In this document: one piece after another, positions 41,101 through 48,636 of the stretch | Position numbering within the stretch: position 1 is the stretch's first letter | Layout of the letters: each line of letters starts with the position of its first letter | DNA from: Syntrophobacterales bacterium | GTDB taxonomy: Bacteria > Desulfobacterota > Desulfobaccia > Desulfobaccales > 0-14-0-80-60-11 | Assembly (NCBI GenBank): GCA_023229795.1 | Contig: JALNYP010000005.1 | Span: forward strand, 38,549-88,863 | Direction: 5' to 3' | Length of the DNA: 50,315 bases | Program-made: the position numbers and the translations under genes | Notes under the pieces: generated by a model | What the model was told of the DNA's origin: nothing | The model's input: only the letters and a program-made list of their open reading frames with translations | The model's database searches: none

Positions 41101-42606
41101 TTCCTGGCCGATGGCCGGCACGATCATATCCACGGGCAGCTCAAAGGTGGCCTCGGGGATGGGCACCGGCTTGCGCCGGCCGGAGGCATCAGGTTCGCCC
41201 AACTCCATCTTCTGGCAGATGAGGCCCGTGACCTTGCCGTCTTTGCCGGTCACCACTTTCAGCGGCGCGGCCAGATAGACGATTTCCACCCCTTCGCACA
41301 TGGCCTGCTCGATCTCATGGGCAAACGCCGGCATCTCTTCCCGGGACCGGCGGTACACGATCGTCACGTTCGAACCCAGGCGCCGGGCGGTGCAGGCTAC
41401 GTCAATGGCCACGTTGCCGCCGCCGATGACCGCCAGGCTCCGGCCCACCGTCAGGGGCTCGCCCAGGTTCTGCCGGCGCAGGAATTCCACCCCCTGGATG
41501 ACGCCGTCCGCGTCCTCAGCGGGAATGCCCAGGGGTTTGCCCACGTGACAGCCGATCCCCAGGAACGCGGCCTTATAGCCCTGGTCGAAGAGGCCGTCCA
41601 GGGTGAAATCCCGGCCCAGGGCGGTATTGGTCTTTAATTCCACTCCCAGGCGCAGGACGTTGTCGATCTCGCGGTCCAGGACGTCTTTGGGCAGGCGGTA
41701 GTCGGGAATGCCCACCCGCAACATGCCGCCGGCTTTGGGCAGGGCCTCGAAGATGGTGGGCCGGTAACCCTTGCGGGCCAGATGATAAGCGCAGGCCAGG
41801 CCCGCGGGGCCTGAACCGATAATGGCAATCTTGTCGGGCTTGGCCTCCACCAGGGGCGGAGCGATGGTGCTTAGGTCCACCTGGTCCGCGGCGAAGCGTT
41901 TCAGGCCGCAGATGGCGATGGGTTCATCCACTTCGGCGCGCCGGCACTTGGCTTCGCAGGGATGGGGGCAGACCCGGCCCAGGACCCCGGGCAGGGGCAG
42001 CCGCTCCATGATGAGCTTCATGGCTTCGGCGTATTTACCCAGCTTGATGAGCTGCACGTAGCCCTGAACGTTGATTTCGGCCGGGCAGGTGAGCGTGCAG
42101 GGGGCCCGGTCCAGTTTTTTGATGCCGAACGCGGCGGGAATGGCCTGGGGATAGAGGCGATAGGCTGCCTTCCAGTCGGCCAGACCGGCGTTGAAGGCAT
42201 CCGGCATGGTCACCGGGCAGACGTTGGCGCACTCGCCGCAACCGGTGCACTTGGCCGGGTCCACGTAGCGGGGTTGTTTTTGCAGGGTGACGGAGAGGTT
42301 CCCCGGTTCTCCGCTAATCCCGCTCACGTCGGTAAGCGTATGGATCTCGATGTTCAGGTGCCGGCCGCACTCCACCAGCTTAGGCGAGATGATGCACATG
42401 GAGCAGTCGTTGGTGGGGAAGGTCTTGTCCAGTTGGGCCATGACCCCGCCGATAGCCGGCTTGGTCTCCACCAGATGGACGTAAAAGCCGGAGTTGGCCA
42501 GGTCCAGAGAGGCCTGGATGCCGGCCACGCCGCCGCCTACTACCATCACCGCGCCCACGTTACTCCGGGCCGCTTCTTTAGTCGTTGGGTCTTTTGCTTG
42601 GGCCAT
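38158..42606 (-). CDS. hdrA: Giant HdrA with inserted GltD-like NAD(P)H module
   Basis: 1482 residues from ATG 42606 (AAGGGATAGAG upstream). The N-terminal HdrA flavoprotein region starts at AVMVVGGGVAGIQASLDLA near 18; a 4Fe-4S motif KCTGCGECANVCP is near 117. Residues about 160-600 are a GltD/NfnB-like unit: CTLTCPAEINVQGYVQLIKL, VCPHPCEAKCRR, IAIIGSGPAGLACAYHLA and AVIGGGNVAIDVACTARRLG (FAD and NAD(P) sites). A second cluster motif CLNCGVCSECMQCVAAC is near 631. A second HdrA copy begins near 930 (VFVCNCGINIGG; LFTCSQDTQ; ALVIGGGVAGLNAALNLG near 1070) and ends with two 4Fe-4S motifs (CAACLVCVRSCP, CQGCGTCASECP). It is a flavin electron-transfer hub, possibly bifurcating NAD(P)H electrons. 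Confidence 0.93.
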   Translation of the reverse strand: MAQAKDPTTKEAARSNVGAVMVVGGGVAGIQASLDLANSGFYVHLVETKPAIGGVMAQLDKTFPTNDCSMCIISPKLVECGRHLNIEIHTLTDVSGISGEPGNLSVTLQKQPRYVDPAKCTGCGECANVCPVTMPDAFNAGLADWKAAYRLYPQAIPAAFGIKKLDRAPCTLTCPAEINVQGYVQLIKLGKYAEAMKLIMERLPLPGVLGRVCPHPCEAKCRRAEVDEPIAICGLKRFAADQVDLSTIAPPLVEAKPDKIAIIGSGPAGLACAYHLARKGYRPTIFEALPKAGGMLRVGIPDYRLPKDVLDREIDNVLRLGVELKTNTALGRDFTLDGLFDQGYKAAFLGIGCHVGKPLGIPAEDADGVIQGVEFLRRQNLGEPLTVGRSLAVIGGGNVAIDVACTARRLGSNVTIVYRRSREEMPAFAHEIEQAMCEGVEIVYLAAPLKVVTGKDGKVTGLICQKMELGEPDASGRRKPVPIPEATFELPVDMIVPAIGQEAAQGPLTDCGVKLSRWGTIEVDETTYQTSRPGVFAGGDVQTGAWIAVEAVGGGIEAAESIDRYIKGVDLAEGRTEGKEAHKRWVEVPKDEEGQPREQMASLPPEYTCTCFDEISQGYTEAQAQREAARCLNCGVCSECMQCVAACQAGAIDHSMKPETKEVKVGAMILSPGFQTFNPAKYQTYHYANLPNVVSSLEFERILSASGPFGGHLVRPSDHKEPKKIAWLQCVGSRDVKHHSYCSSVCCMYAIKEAVIAKEHAPYPLDTAIFFMDMRTFGKDFELYYNRAQTEHGVRFIRSRIHSIDPVADDNLLIRYADESGEEKQEVFDLIVLSVGMEVSEAARDLAQILGVEVNAHNFVATDPAAPVASSREGIYVCGAMQGPKDIPESVMQASAAAGAVSASLGDVRWTETKVRQAPEPKDIKPEDTPRIGVFVCNCGINIGGIINVPELSAYAKTLPNVAYVEDNLFTCSQDTQVNMTKVIEEHNLNRVVVAACTPITHEALFRETLIDAGLNKYLFEMANIRNQDSWVHMKEHDKATEKAKDLVRMAVARASLLKPLVEKPLTINQRALVIGGGVAGLNAALNLGDQGFETILLEKEPELGGNARRIHKTIEGMDVTAYLDRLIERVKAHDKVQVLTGALVVGFSGYKGNFTTEVLVGPGMYERKIDHGIVVVATGAHEYHPKEFCYGEHDRVLTQMELGDLLHRAPAEVDKWNRVVMVQCVGSRNEENPNCSRICCQGAVKYALQLKNLNPDMDIVILYRDMRTYGLLEDYYREARDKGVLFSRFDPENLPQVNHDNGQLSVTFVDHVLGRPLNMPVDAVVLSAGARATDTEELASLLKLPRNAGGFFIEAHAKLRPVDFASEGIFLCGMAHSPKLISESIAQAMAASARAGAFLADVNQTISGVTAHVEPDRCAACLVCVRSCPYGVPAINKDNVSEINEALCQGCGTCASECPANVIQVAHYEDDQISAKIKTLY

Positions 42607-42625
42607 AACTCTATCCCTTGAACCG

Positions 42626-43498
42626 TCAGAATCCCGCGGCAGCCAGGATCGACGGCAGTTTGTCTTCCCATCCGATGGTGGAGATTTGGACACCCTTAAA
42701 GCCCTTCTCTTTAAAGGCGATGACGAGCTCCGCGGCGATCTGCACGCATTCCCGGGCCCGGTCGGGGGCCTTCTGAATCCGGGTGATGAAGGCCTCGGGA
42801 ATCTTCATCTCCATGTGGGCGTTGATGTAGCGGGCCATGCCCACGCTTTTGAGGAGCATGACCGTGGGGATGATGACCGCGGCCCGCCGCCCCAGGCTTT
42901 TGAGAAAACTCCCCAGGACTTCCGGGTCGAACAGGGGCTGGGTGGTAAAAAACCGGGCCCCCGCGGCGATTTTTCTATCCAGGTCCGCCAATTCCGCCTC
43001 CAAATTGCGCTTATCCCCGGGCACCTTGACGGTGGAGCCCACCAGGAACCGGGGAGACCCCTTGAGGTCCACCCCGGCCAGATCCCGGCCCGACTGCAGG
43101 GTCTGGATGGCGCCCAAGAGCTCCAGGAGCTTGAGGTCATCAACGGCCTTGGCCTGATGATGGTCGCCGTGGGTGATCTCTTCCCCGGCCACCGCCATGA
43201 CGTTGGGCACCCCCAGGGCCTGGGCCGCCAGGAGATCGCCTTGCAGGGCCAGGCGGTTGCGGTCCCGGCAACAGACCTGCATCACCGTTTCCAGACCCTT
43301 GGTTTGCAGCAGGAGCGAACCGCCCAGAGAGCTCAGCCGCATGACCGCGTTGCTCATTTCCGGGACCACGAAGGCGTCCACCATCCGCTTGACGTTGGTA
43401 GCGCCGGCTACCATGGCGGACACATCCGTGCCTTTGGGCGGCTCCATTTCCGCCAGAATGACGAATTCACCGGCAGTCAATTTCTCTTGTAGTCCCAT
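42626..43498 (-). CDS. MetF-like protein, second paralogue
   Basis: 290 residues. MTHFR-type barrel with FVILAEMEPPKGTDVSAM near 12, CCRDRNRLALQGDLLAAQ near 76, AVAGEEITHGDHHQAKAVDD near 103 and FFTTQPLFDPEVLG near 182; AAGARFFTTQP replaces the usual AGAQFxxTQ. It lacks the cysteine stretch found in the metF at 36097 and is clearly diverged. AAGGGGAG precedes ATG. It sits 19 bases before hdrA. A different folate substrate, a structural role or a standby MetF are all possible. Confidence 0.86.
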   Translation of the reverse strand: MGLQEKLTAGEFVILAEMEPPKGTDVSAMVAGATNVKRMVDAFVVPEMSNAVMRLSSLGGSLLLQTKGLETVMQVCCRDRNRLALQGDLLAAQALGVPNVMAVAGEEITHGDHHQAKAVDDLKLLELLGAIQTLQSGRDLAGVDLKGSPRFLVGSTVKVPGDKRNLEAELADLDRKIAAGARFFTTQPLFDPEVLGSFLKSLGRRAAVIIPTVMLLKSVGMARYINAHMEMKIPEAFITRIQKAPDRARECVQIAAELVIAFKEKGFKGVQISTIGWEDKLPSILAAAGF

Positions 43499-43516
43499 CG
43501 AACTCCCCTTCTGAAA

Positions 43517-43897
43517 TTATTGGGATGATCGCACCATGGCGTTGGAGATGGCTAGTATAAGGTCATCCGTGCCGAAGGAATTGACGTGATAATAGAAAAT
43601 CCCCTGCTGGCGGATGCGGCTTTCCTGTTCGGGGTTGTTTTCGTCGGCGGTAATGATGATGGGAAGCTTACGGTGCAGCCCTTTGATGATGGAGATGGCC
43701 TCATACCCCAGTTCTTCCGGCAGGCGAACATCCATGACCAGGACGTTGATCTTTTCACTCTGGAGGGTCATGAGCAGGTCTTTGACGTTATTGACGGCTT
43801 TGAGGCGGTGCCCCTGCTCGGTAAGCCAGGGGGTCAGGCCCTGGGCCAATTCGCAGCCGCGTTCGGCGATCAAGAGTGTGCCGCACTTTTCCTTCAT
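43517..43897 (-). CDS. Degenerate response-regulator receiver
   Basis: 126 residues from ATG 43897. Receiver fold: TLLIAERGCELAQGL where the family has LIVDDE, then a single aspartate in VLVMDVRLPEELGYEAISII near 52. The acidic pair is replaced (AERG) and the conserved lysine position reads YHVNSFGTDD without KP. Phosphorylation is therefore doubtful; it may be a protein-binding pseudo-receiver. First gene of the hdrA-metF operon, 18 bases before the MetF paralogue, so it likely acts on that system. Upstream codons in the frame lack a better start. Confidence 0.78.
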   Translation of the reverse strand: MKEKCGTLLIAERGCELAQGLTPWLTEQGHRLKAVNNVKDLLMTLQSEKINVLVMDVRLPEELGYEAISIIKGLHRKLPIIITADENNPEQESRIRQQGIFYYHVNSFGTDDLILAISNAMVRSSQ

Positions 43898-44303
43898 GAT
43901 CGGCGCCCCGGGTTCCCTGAACCGCGTTAAAACCAGTATTGTGCTCCACCGGATAACGATGCAAAGGGTATGCCCATGGCGGGGACGCGCTTTTAACCGC
44001 TTCAAGCCGGCTTTTAGAGCAGAAACCAGGCGCAGAGGCCGCACGAGCCGGCGGGACGGAATTACCGGCGGAACTGACGATATTTGAATAACTGGTTGAT
44101 TATGCAAGGAAAATTATGCTATGGGTAAAAATTACGCATATGTTACCCTTTTTCCACAGAGATGCCGATAATCTCCTATAAAGATGTCAGAGGTTTTTCC
44201 AGTCTGTCAGAATTCTTACCACCCATGACTGAAATTCCATTAGAATGGCGGTAATGATTCCTGCAGGCGCGCGGTTTGGCTGAAGTGGCCGCGAGAGGAC
44301 GAC
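43898..44303. promoter_or_regulatory. Divergent control region, redox operon and GAF kinase
   Basis: 406 bases without a gene between divergent transcription units. AT-rich from about 44085 to 44260. GGGTAA (44123-44128) and TTACCC (44143-44148) form an inverted repeat with a 14-base spacer, an operator-like dyad. No clear sigma-54 or sigma-70 pair could be fixed. Confidence 0.4.
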
Positions 44304-45554
44304 ATGGCGGAACTCATTTATACCCGGGAAGATCTGAGGAACCTGGTCCGCATCTCCTCCCTGGTCAATTCGTCGCTGGATACCCAGGAGGCGCTGGACA
44401 ATGCCCTGAAGGGGGTGGAGCAGATGCTGGACGCCGAGGTCAGCTCCATCTTTGAAGTGGACCCGGCCAAAGGGGAACTCTTTTTTCGTCTGGCCCGGGG
44501 CGCCGGCGCCGGCCGGATCAAGACCTTGCGGCTGAAGATCGGCGAAGGCATCGCCGGCTGGGTGGCCCAAACGGAAAAGCCCCTCATCTGCGCCGATACC
44601 TCCCGGGAGCCCCGGTTTTTCGCGCAGTTCGACGCCCGGTCCGGTTTTCAGACCCGCTCGATCCTGTGCGTTCCTTTGAAATCGCGGGACCGGCTCATCG
44701 GGGTGCTGGAAGTCCTTAACAAGAACAGCCCCGCGGGGTTTACCGACGAGGATCTGGAGCTTATGACCATCATGGGCAACCTGATCGGCCCCGCCCTGGA
44801 AAATGCCCGGCTTTACAGCCGCCTGAAAGAAAAACTCTCCCTCACCATGGATGAGCTCAAGGTGGTGGAACAAAGGCTGCTGCAATCCGAACGTCTGGCG
44901 GCTCTGGGCAAACTCTCCCAAGGAGTGGCCCACGAGGTGCGCAATCCGGTGATGATCATCGGGGGCTTTGTGCGCCGCTTCCAGAGACACCTGGCTACCG
45001 ATGATCCGGCCCAGGAGGTCGCCGGTCTCATTCTTGGCGAGCTCAACCGCCTGGAACGCATGGTGGCCGAAATCGAAGCCTTTGCGGCCGCGCCGCTGCC
45101 GGACCTGAAGCCTCGGGACCTGGCCAAGGTGGTGGACCAGGTCCTGGCTGAAACCGCCGGGGCCTTGGAGGCGCGGCAGATCACGGTTGAGCGCCGGATG
45201 GCCCCGGATCTGCCCCAGATTCCCCTGGATGAGCGCCTCCTGGGCGAGGCCCTCCGCCTGCTCATCGACAACGCCATGGAGGCCATGCCCGCCGACGGCC
45301 GCCTGACCCTGGAGATAGCCCCGGAACCTCAGGGGCTGCGCCTGAGCGTCCGCGACACCGGGGTGGGCATCCCGCCCGAGGATATCCCCTATCTCTTTGA
45401 CCCCTTCTTCTCGTCCAAACCTAGCGGCACCGGCATGGGATTGACCAAAGTTCACCAGGTGGTCGCGGATCACCATGGGGAAATCCAGATCAATTCCGCC
45501 CCCGGTCAGGGGACCGAGGTAAATATCCGGCTGCCCCGGTGGCAGGTCAGATGA
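44304..45554 (+). CDS. GAF-domain histidine kinase
   Basis: 416 residues, soluble. GAF domain at about 20-170 (SLVNSSLDTQEALDNALKGV; IGEGIAGWVAQTEKPLICAD; SILCVPLKSRDRLIGVLEV). HisKA-type helix with phospho-acceptor GVAHEVRNPVMIIGGFVRR near 212 and HATPase_c with LLIDNAMEAMPADG near 320, DTGVGIPPEDIPYLFDPFF near 352 and GTGMGLTKVHQV. GAGAGGACGAC precedes ATG. It lies immediately upstream of the Tad pilus locus and divergent from the redox operon; it may control either. Its partner regulator is not adjacent. Confidence 0.9.
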   Translation: MAELIYTREDLRNLVRISSLVNSSLDTQEALDNALKGVEQMLDAEVSSIFEVDPAKGELFFRLARGAGAGRIKTLRLKIGEGIAGWVAQTEKPLICADTSREPRFFAQFDARSGFQTRSILCVPLKSRDRLIGVLEVLNKNSPAGFTDEDLELMTIMGNLIGPALENARLYSRLKEKLSLTMDELKVVEQRLLQSERLAALGKLSQGVAHEVRNPVMIIGGFVRRFQRHLATDDPAQEVAGLILGELNRLERMVAEIEAFAAAPLPDLKPRDLAKVVDQVLAETAGALEARQITVERRMAPDLPQIPLDERLLGEALRLLIDNAMEAMPADGRLTLEIAPEPQGLRLSVRDTGVGIPPEDIPYLFDPFFSSKPSGTGMGLTKVHQVVADHHGEIQINSAPGQGTEVNIRLPRWQVR

Positions 45555-46045
45555 GCGGTGCGCATATTTGAGGCGCCTTAAACTGAATTTTCATAACCTG
45601 GTTTTATTTTTGAGGATTGATAAAATTTATCTCAATTCGAGCCGCCGGGGATTGATCGCCGCCATGGTCGGTAGCTGACCAAAATAATTAATAAAGTCAA
45701 TAAATTAAAACTATAACCCTTGGTACCCACCGCCGCCCGGTAGGGTATTTCCCACGCCTACTCCCTATTTCCCCGAGTCAAGACTCGCAGTCTCCCTTAG
45801 TAGACTTTCAGGGATTTTGCCGCTCAAAATCAGGGGCAGCCTGATTTACCTTTGTCCCGCGATGAAGCATATTTCACACATATTCAGCAATACTAAAACG
45901 CAATTAGACGATCTCAAGGACGTATCAAGGAGGTGGTGGCTTAGAGGCATAGAGGTTTTGCCAAGCAGCGGCGGTTGACAACGTATTAGGCATTAATCCC
46001 AAAACCACACGAAAACACGAAATTCTTAACAAAGGAGACAATCAA
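45555..46045. other. Gene-free flp leader region
   Basis: 491 bases with no gene. It holds a dyad TTGAG...CTCAA (45610-45635) with inner GATAAA/TTTATC, a leader repeat at 45808-45940 and a TTGACA at 45975-45980 with no good -10. The presumed long leader precedes flp. Confidence 0.5.
45808..45940 (+). repeat. Leader repeat A upstream of flp
   Basis: Shares with 46316-46440 the order TTCAGGG-TTT, a hairpin AAATCAGG-GGCAG-CCTGATTT, TTTACCTT, a GAAGCATATT-type block and finally GGAGGTGGTGGC (45929-45940). About 130 bases, moderate identity concentrated in the hairpin and the ends. Confidence 0.7.
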
Positions 46046-46210
46046 ATGGAACGGATCAAGAATTTTTTCAAAGACGAGTCTGGGGCGAGTGCGGTGGAAT
46101 ACGGCCTGCTGGTGTCGCTGATCGCGGTGGGTTTGATTGCGGCCATGACCGGCCTGAAGAATTCGATTTCCGGCGCCTTCCAGGCTGCCAGCGACTCCAT
46201 GGCTAGTTAA
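46046..46210 (+). CDS. flp: Flp-type pilin
   Basis: 54 residues, too short for the ORF list. MERIKNFFKDESGASAVEYG fits Flp prepilin: positively charged leader, cleavage after glycine 13 (ESG/ASAVEY), glutamate at +5 and tyrosine at +6. Then a hydrophobic helix LLVSLIAVGLIAAMTGL and a short polar tail. AAAGGAGACAATCAA precedes ATG. It is the major subunit of the Tad pilus; the CpaA peptidase encoded downstream should process it. Confidence 0.92.
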   Translation: MERIKNFFKDESGASAVEYGLLVSLIAVGLIAAMTGLKNSISGAFQAASDSMAS

Positions 46211-46235
46211 TTTGTTGCTGCACTTTCCCGCACCT

Positions 46236-46259
46236 TGGGCCCGGGTTTACCCGGGCCCA
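46236..46259 (+). terminator. GC-rich hairpin after flp
   Basis: TGGGCCCGGGT (46236-46246), loop TT, and a perfect 11-base complement (46249-46259). No T run follows, so it is a strong hairpin, more likely an attenuator or mRNA-stabilising end that leaves flp transcript in excess over the downstream genes. Confidence 0.7.
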
Positions 46260-46315
46260 GTGCGTTTAGGGACCCACTAACAAGGCCCGAGGGCATAGGG
46301 CTAGCCCCGAACACA

Positions 46316-46440
46316 TTCAGGGGTTTGGAAGCTAAAAATCAGGGGCCTCCTGATTTACCTTGATCCTGCTTTAAAGCATATTCCAGTTACGTCTATCAAT
46401 AATCCAAAAATTAAATCCTTTCCTCCGGGGAGGTGGTGGC
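46316..46440 (+). repeat. Leader repeat B, between flp and the downstream tad genes
   Basis: Second copy of the leader repeat, with hairpin AAATCAGG-GGCCT-CCTGATTT and terminal GGAGGTGGTGGC (46429-46440). Lies 508 bases after copy A and precedes the small membrane ORF. Within the 349-base gap 46211-46559, which holds no further gene. Confidence 0.7.
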
Positions 46441-46559
46441 CGGCAAACCTTCATCACGACGATGGCCAAGGCGGAGAATTTCCGGCATGACCAACCCAAA
46501 CATAGCCCGATGATTCTGTTTGATTGGGCTTTTCAACAGCCTCCATGGGAGATTTGATC

Positions 46560-46661
46560 ATGAACGAAAAAACCACCGAGATGTTTTTGCAGACCACGGT
46601 GGCTTTACTGTCCCTGGGGTTAACCGTGGTGGGCTTGATGCTCATGGGACGGTGGATTTAG
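46560..46661 (+). CDS. Tiny single-span membrane protein
   Basis: 33 residues: short charged start MNEKTTEMF, then a hydrophobic helix (LQTTVALLSLGLTVVGLMLMG) and RWI end. GGGAGATTTGATC upstream of ATG. Not homologous in any obvious way to Flp. Position between flp and cpaA, behind its own copy of the leader repeat, suggests a Tad-associated accessory, but its role is unknown. Confidence 0.6.
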   Translation: MNEKTTEMFLQTTVALLSLGLTVVGLMLMGRWI

Positions 46662-46737
46662 GCCCCCGCTGGCCGGGAACCAGTTGCAGCCTTTACGGCG
46701 TTGAGCGCCGGTCAGGAAATCTTGAAGGAGGATGCCC

Positions 46738-47298
46738 TTGCCTGTCGGTTTATATGAAGCCACTGGCTGGTTGAGTTCCCGGGGGAACCTGGTTCTGCCC
46801 TTGGCACTCACTCTGTGGATTGCCTGGGGCGATCTGAAGACTAGACGGATTCCCAATTATCTCACTTTGGGAACCGCGCTGGCCGGTCTGGCCTATAATT
46901 CTTTCAATCACGGCCTGCCTGGTCTGGCGAACGGAGTTCTCGGGATGCTGCTGGGATTCGCCTTTCTTATTCTGCCTTACCTGTGGGGCGGCATGGGGGC
47001 CGGCGACGTCAAGGCCCTGGCCGCCCTGGGGGCCTGGCTGGGGCCGCAACTGACCGTATTCCTGTTCTGTTACATGGGTATGGCCGGGGGGCTCATGGCC
47101 CTGGGATATCTGCTGTGGCAAGGAATCTTATGGGAGAAGGTTAAGCAGGGATGGATTTTTCTGGTTAACCTGGTCCTGTGTCGTCCGGATGGTCTGGCCA
47201 AAACCCCGCCTCCTTCCCAACTGACTGAAGGGATTCCCTACGGGGTGGCCATCGCCGTGGGTATGGTAGTCCTGGTGGGCATGGGAGCCTCATCATGA
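46738..47298 (+). CDS. cpaA: Prepilin peptidase CpaA/TadV
   Basis: 186 residues if read from TTG 46738, which has AAGGAGG at a proper seven-base distance; ATG 46732 is only one base from that site and so looks less likely. A24 aspartic peptidase with both catalytic aspartates: IAWGDLKTRRIPNYL near 28 and GGMGAGDVKALAALG near 83. Five or six membrane helices. It cleaves and may methylate Flp-type pilins. Its stop overlaps the tadE start (ATGA). Confidence 0.9.
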   Translation: MPVGLYEATGWLSSRGNLVLPLALTLWIAWGDLKTRRIPNYLTLGTALAGLAYNSFNHGLPGLANGVLGMLLGFAFLILPYLWGGMGAGDVKALAALGAWLGPQLTVFLFCYMGMAGGLMALGYLLWQGILWEKVKQGWIFLVNLVLCRPDGLAKTPPPSQLTEGIPYGVAIAVGMVVLVGMGASS

Positions 47299-47756
47299 AC
47301 TCACTGAGGAAGAACGCTACGTGGTCAGGGTTGCGGCAGCCGGAAGGGGCCGTGATGGTGGAGATTGCCATCGGCCTCAGCGTCCTTCTCCTGATTATCC
47401 TGGGAATCATGGAGTTTGGGTATTTGTGGTACCAGAAACAGGTTATTACCAACGCCAGCCGGGAGGGTGCCCGTTACGGAGTGACCTATCAAACCAACAG
47501 TTACGGCAACCGCATCGCCCCGAAGGATTTGAGCCCCTCCATCGAGACCGTGGTGGGCAACTATTTGAATGGCCGCATTCCCTCGGATGCCTATCGAATC
47601 ACCGTGGTTGACAACACTGGCTACGAAACCGGCAGCAAGGGAACGGATCTCATCGTCCAGGTAACCTGCCAGAATAAAATGGACCTGTTGAGCGGCTTTA
47701 TTCCTCAACTGGCCTCGCTGGCCTTTGAAGCACAAACCATCATGAAGTGTGAGTGA
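47295..47756 (+). CDS. tadE: TadE-like minor pseudopilin
   Basis: 153 residues. TadE pattern near the N-terminus: EGAVMVEIAIGLSVLLLIILGIMEFG, split by the usual glutamate before a hydrophobic helix (residues 23-42), and NASREGARYG near 53. The rest is a periplasmic beta domain with a cysteine pair near the end (TCQN...KCE). TadE-type pseudopilins are processed by the prepilin peptidase and sit at the pilus base. ATGA overlap with cpaA upstream, GTG overlap with cpaB downstream. Confidence 0.88.
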   Translation: MNSLRKNATWSGLRQPEGAVMVEIAIGLSVLLLIILGIMEFGYLWYQKQVITNASREGARYGVTYQTNSYGNRIAPKDLSPSIETVVGNYLNGRIPSDAYRITVVDNTGYETGSKGTDLIVQVTCQNKMDLLSGFIPQLASLAFEAQTIMKCE

Positions 47757-48568
47757 CTGCCATGCAACTCAATTTACCTCGAGGTTCCGTGTATCTGGTC
47801 GCCGCGGTGGCGGCAGGCTTAGTGGCCACTTTCGCCATTCACCGCTATATCAGCGTTAAAACTCATGTCCCGGTGGTGGCGACCCGCAACGTCGTCATTG
47901 CCACTGCTGACATCTCCCCGGGCACCGCGCTGGGGGGCAAACTGATCAAGACCGTGGCCTGGCCCAATGGAGTTATTCCCCCCAAATCCGCGGCCACGCT
48001 GGGGGAGGTTGAGGGCCGGGTGGTAAAGGTTCCCATCTCCCAGGGGAATCCGGTCCTGTTTTCGATGCTGGCCCCCCAGGGAACGGCCGCCGGGTTGAGC
48101 GGCATTTTGGAAGATGGCAAACGGGCACTCACGGTAAAAGTGGACGAAGTTGCGGGAGTGGCCGGCTTCATTCACCCGGGGGACCATGTGGATGTGCTGG
48201 TGGATCTCCCTGTGCGGGAAGCCACGGACCATTTCTCCAAGACTATCTTGCATGATATTACGGTCCTGAGCACGGGGCAGATTTGGGAGCAGAAGGGCGA
48301 CAGCAAGCCGGTAGTGGTGAATACCGTCACCCTGGAGCTGACTCCGGAAGATTCCGAAGTGCTGAATCTGGCCAGCAATGAAGGCAAGATCAGGCTGGCT
48401 CTCAGGAACCGCAATAACAGGACCATCGCCGAAACCAAAGGCGTCACCACGTCAGTGCTTACCAACGGCATCGCCAAGAAAGAAACCAAGGCGCCAGCCC
48501 TAAAACCCGTGGCAGAGAAAAGCGTTGAGGTTATCAAAGGCTTGGACCGGAGCGAGGCCAAGTTGTAG
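47753..48568 (+). CDS. cpaB: CpaB/RcpC pilus assembly protein
   Basis: 271 residues. N-terminal membrane helix (residues 11-28), an SAF domain (VVATRNVVIATADISPGTAL near 42, LGGKLIKTVAWPNGVIPP near 61) and RcpC-like GFIHPGDHVDVLVDLPV near 137. Starts at GTG 47753 over the tadE stop or at ATG 47762. CpaB binds peptidoglycan and helps align the outer-membrane secretin of the Tad system. Confidence 0.9.
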   Translation: MTAMQLNLPRGSVYLVAAVAAGLVATFAIHRYISVKTHVPVVATRNVVIATADISPGTALGGKLIKTVAWPNGVIPPKSAATLGEVEGRVVKVPISQGNPVLFSMLAPQGTAAGLSGILEDGKRALTVKVDEVAGVAGFIHPGDHVDVLVDLPVREATDHFSKTILHDITVLSTGQIWEQKGDSKPVVVNTVTLELTPEDSEVLNLASNEGKIRLALRNRNNRTIAETKGVTTSVLTNGIAKKETKAPALKPVAEKSVEVIKGLDRSEAKL

Positions 48569-48636
48569 CGCAGAGGTCCCACCGCCCCGGAATGTTTAAA
48601 GTTCATGAGCTAGGCGCAACCAGGAGGGACAGGAAG

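Noticed and set aside
45808..46440. Leader repeats as a cyclic-di-GMP (GEMM) riboswitch
   Set aside because: The conserved GEMM core words (ACGCACAGGGCAAACC and the GGGACGCAAAGCC block) are not present.
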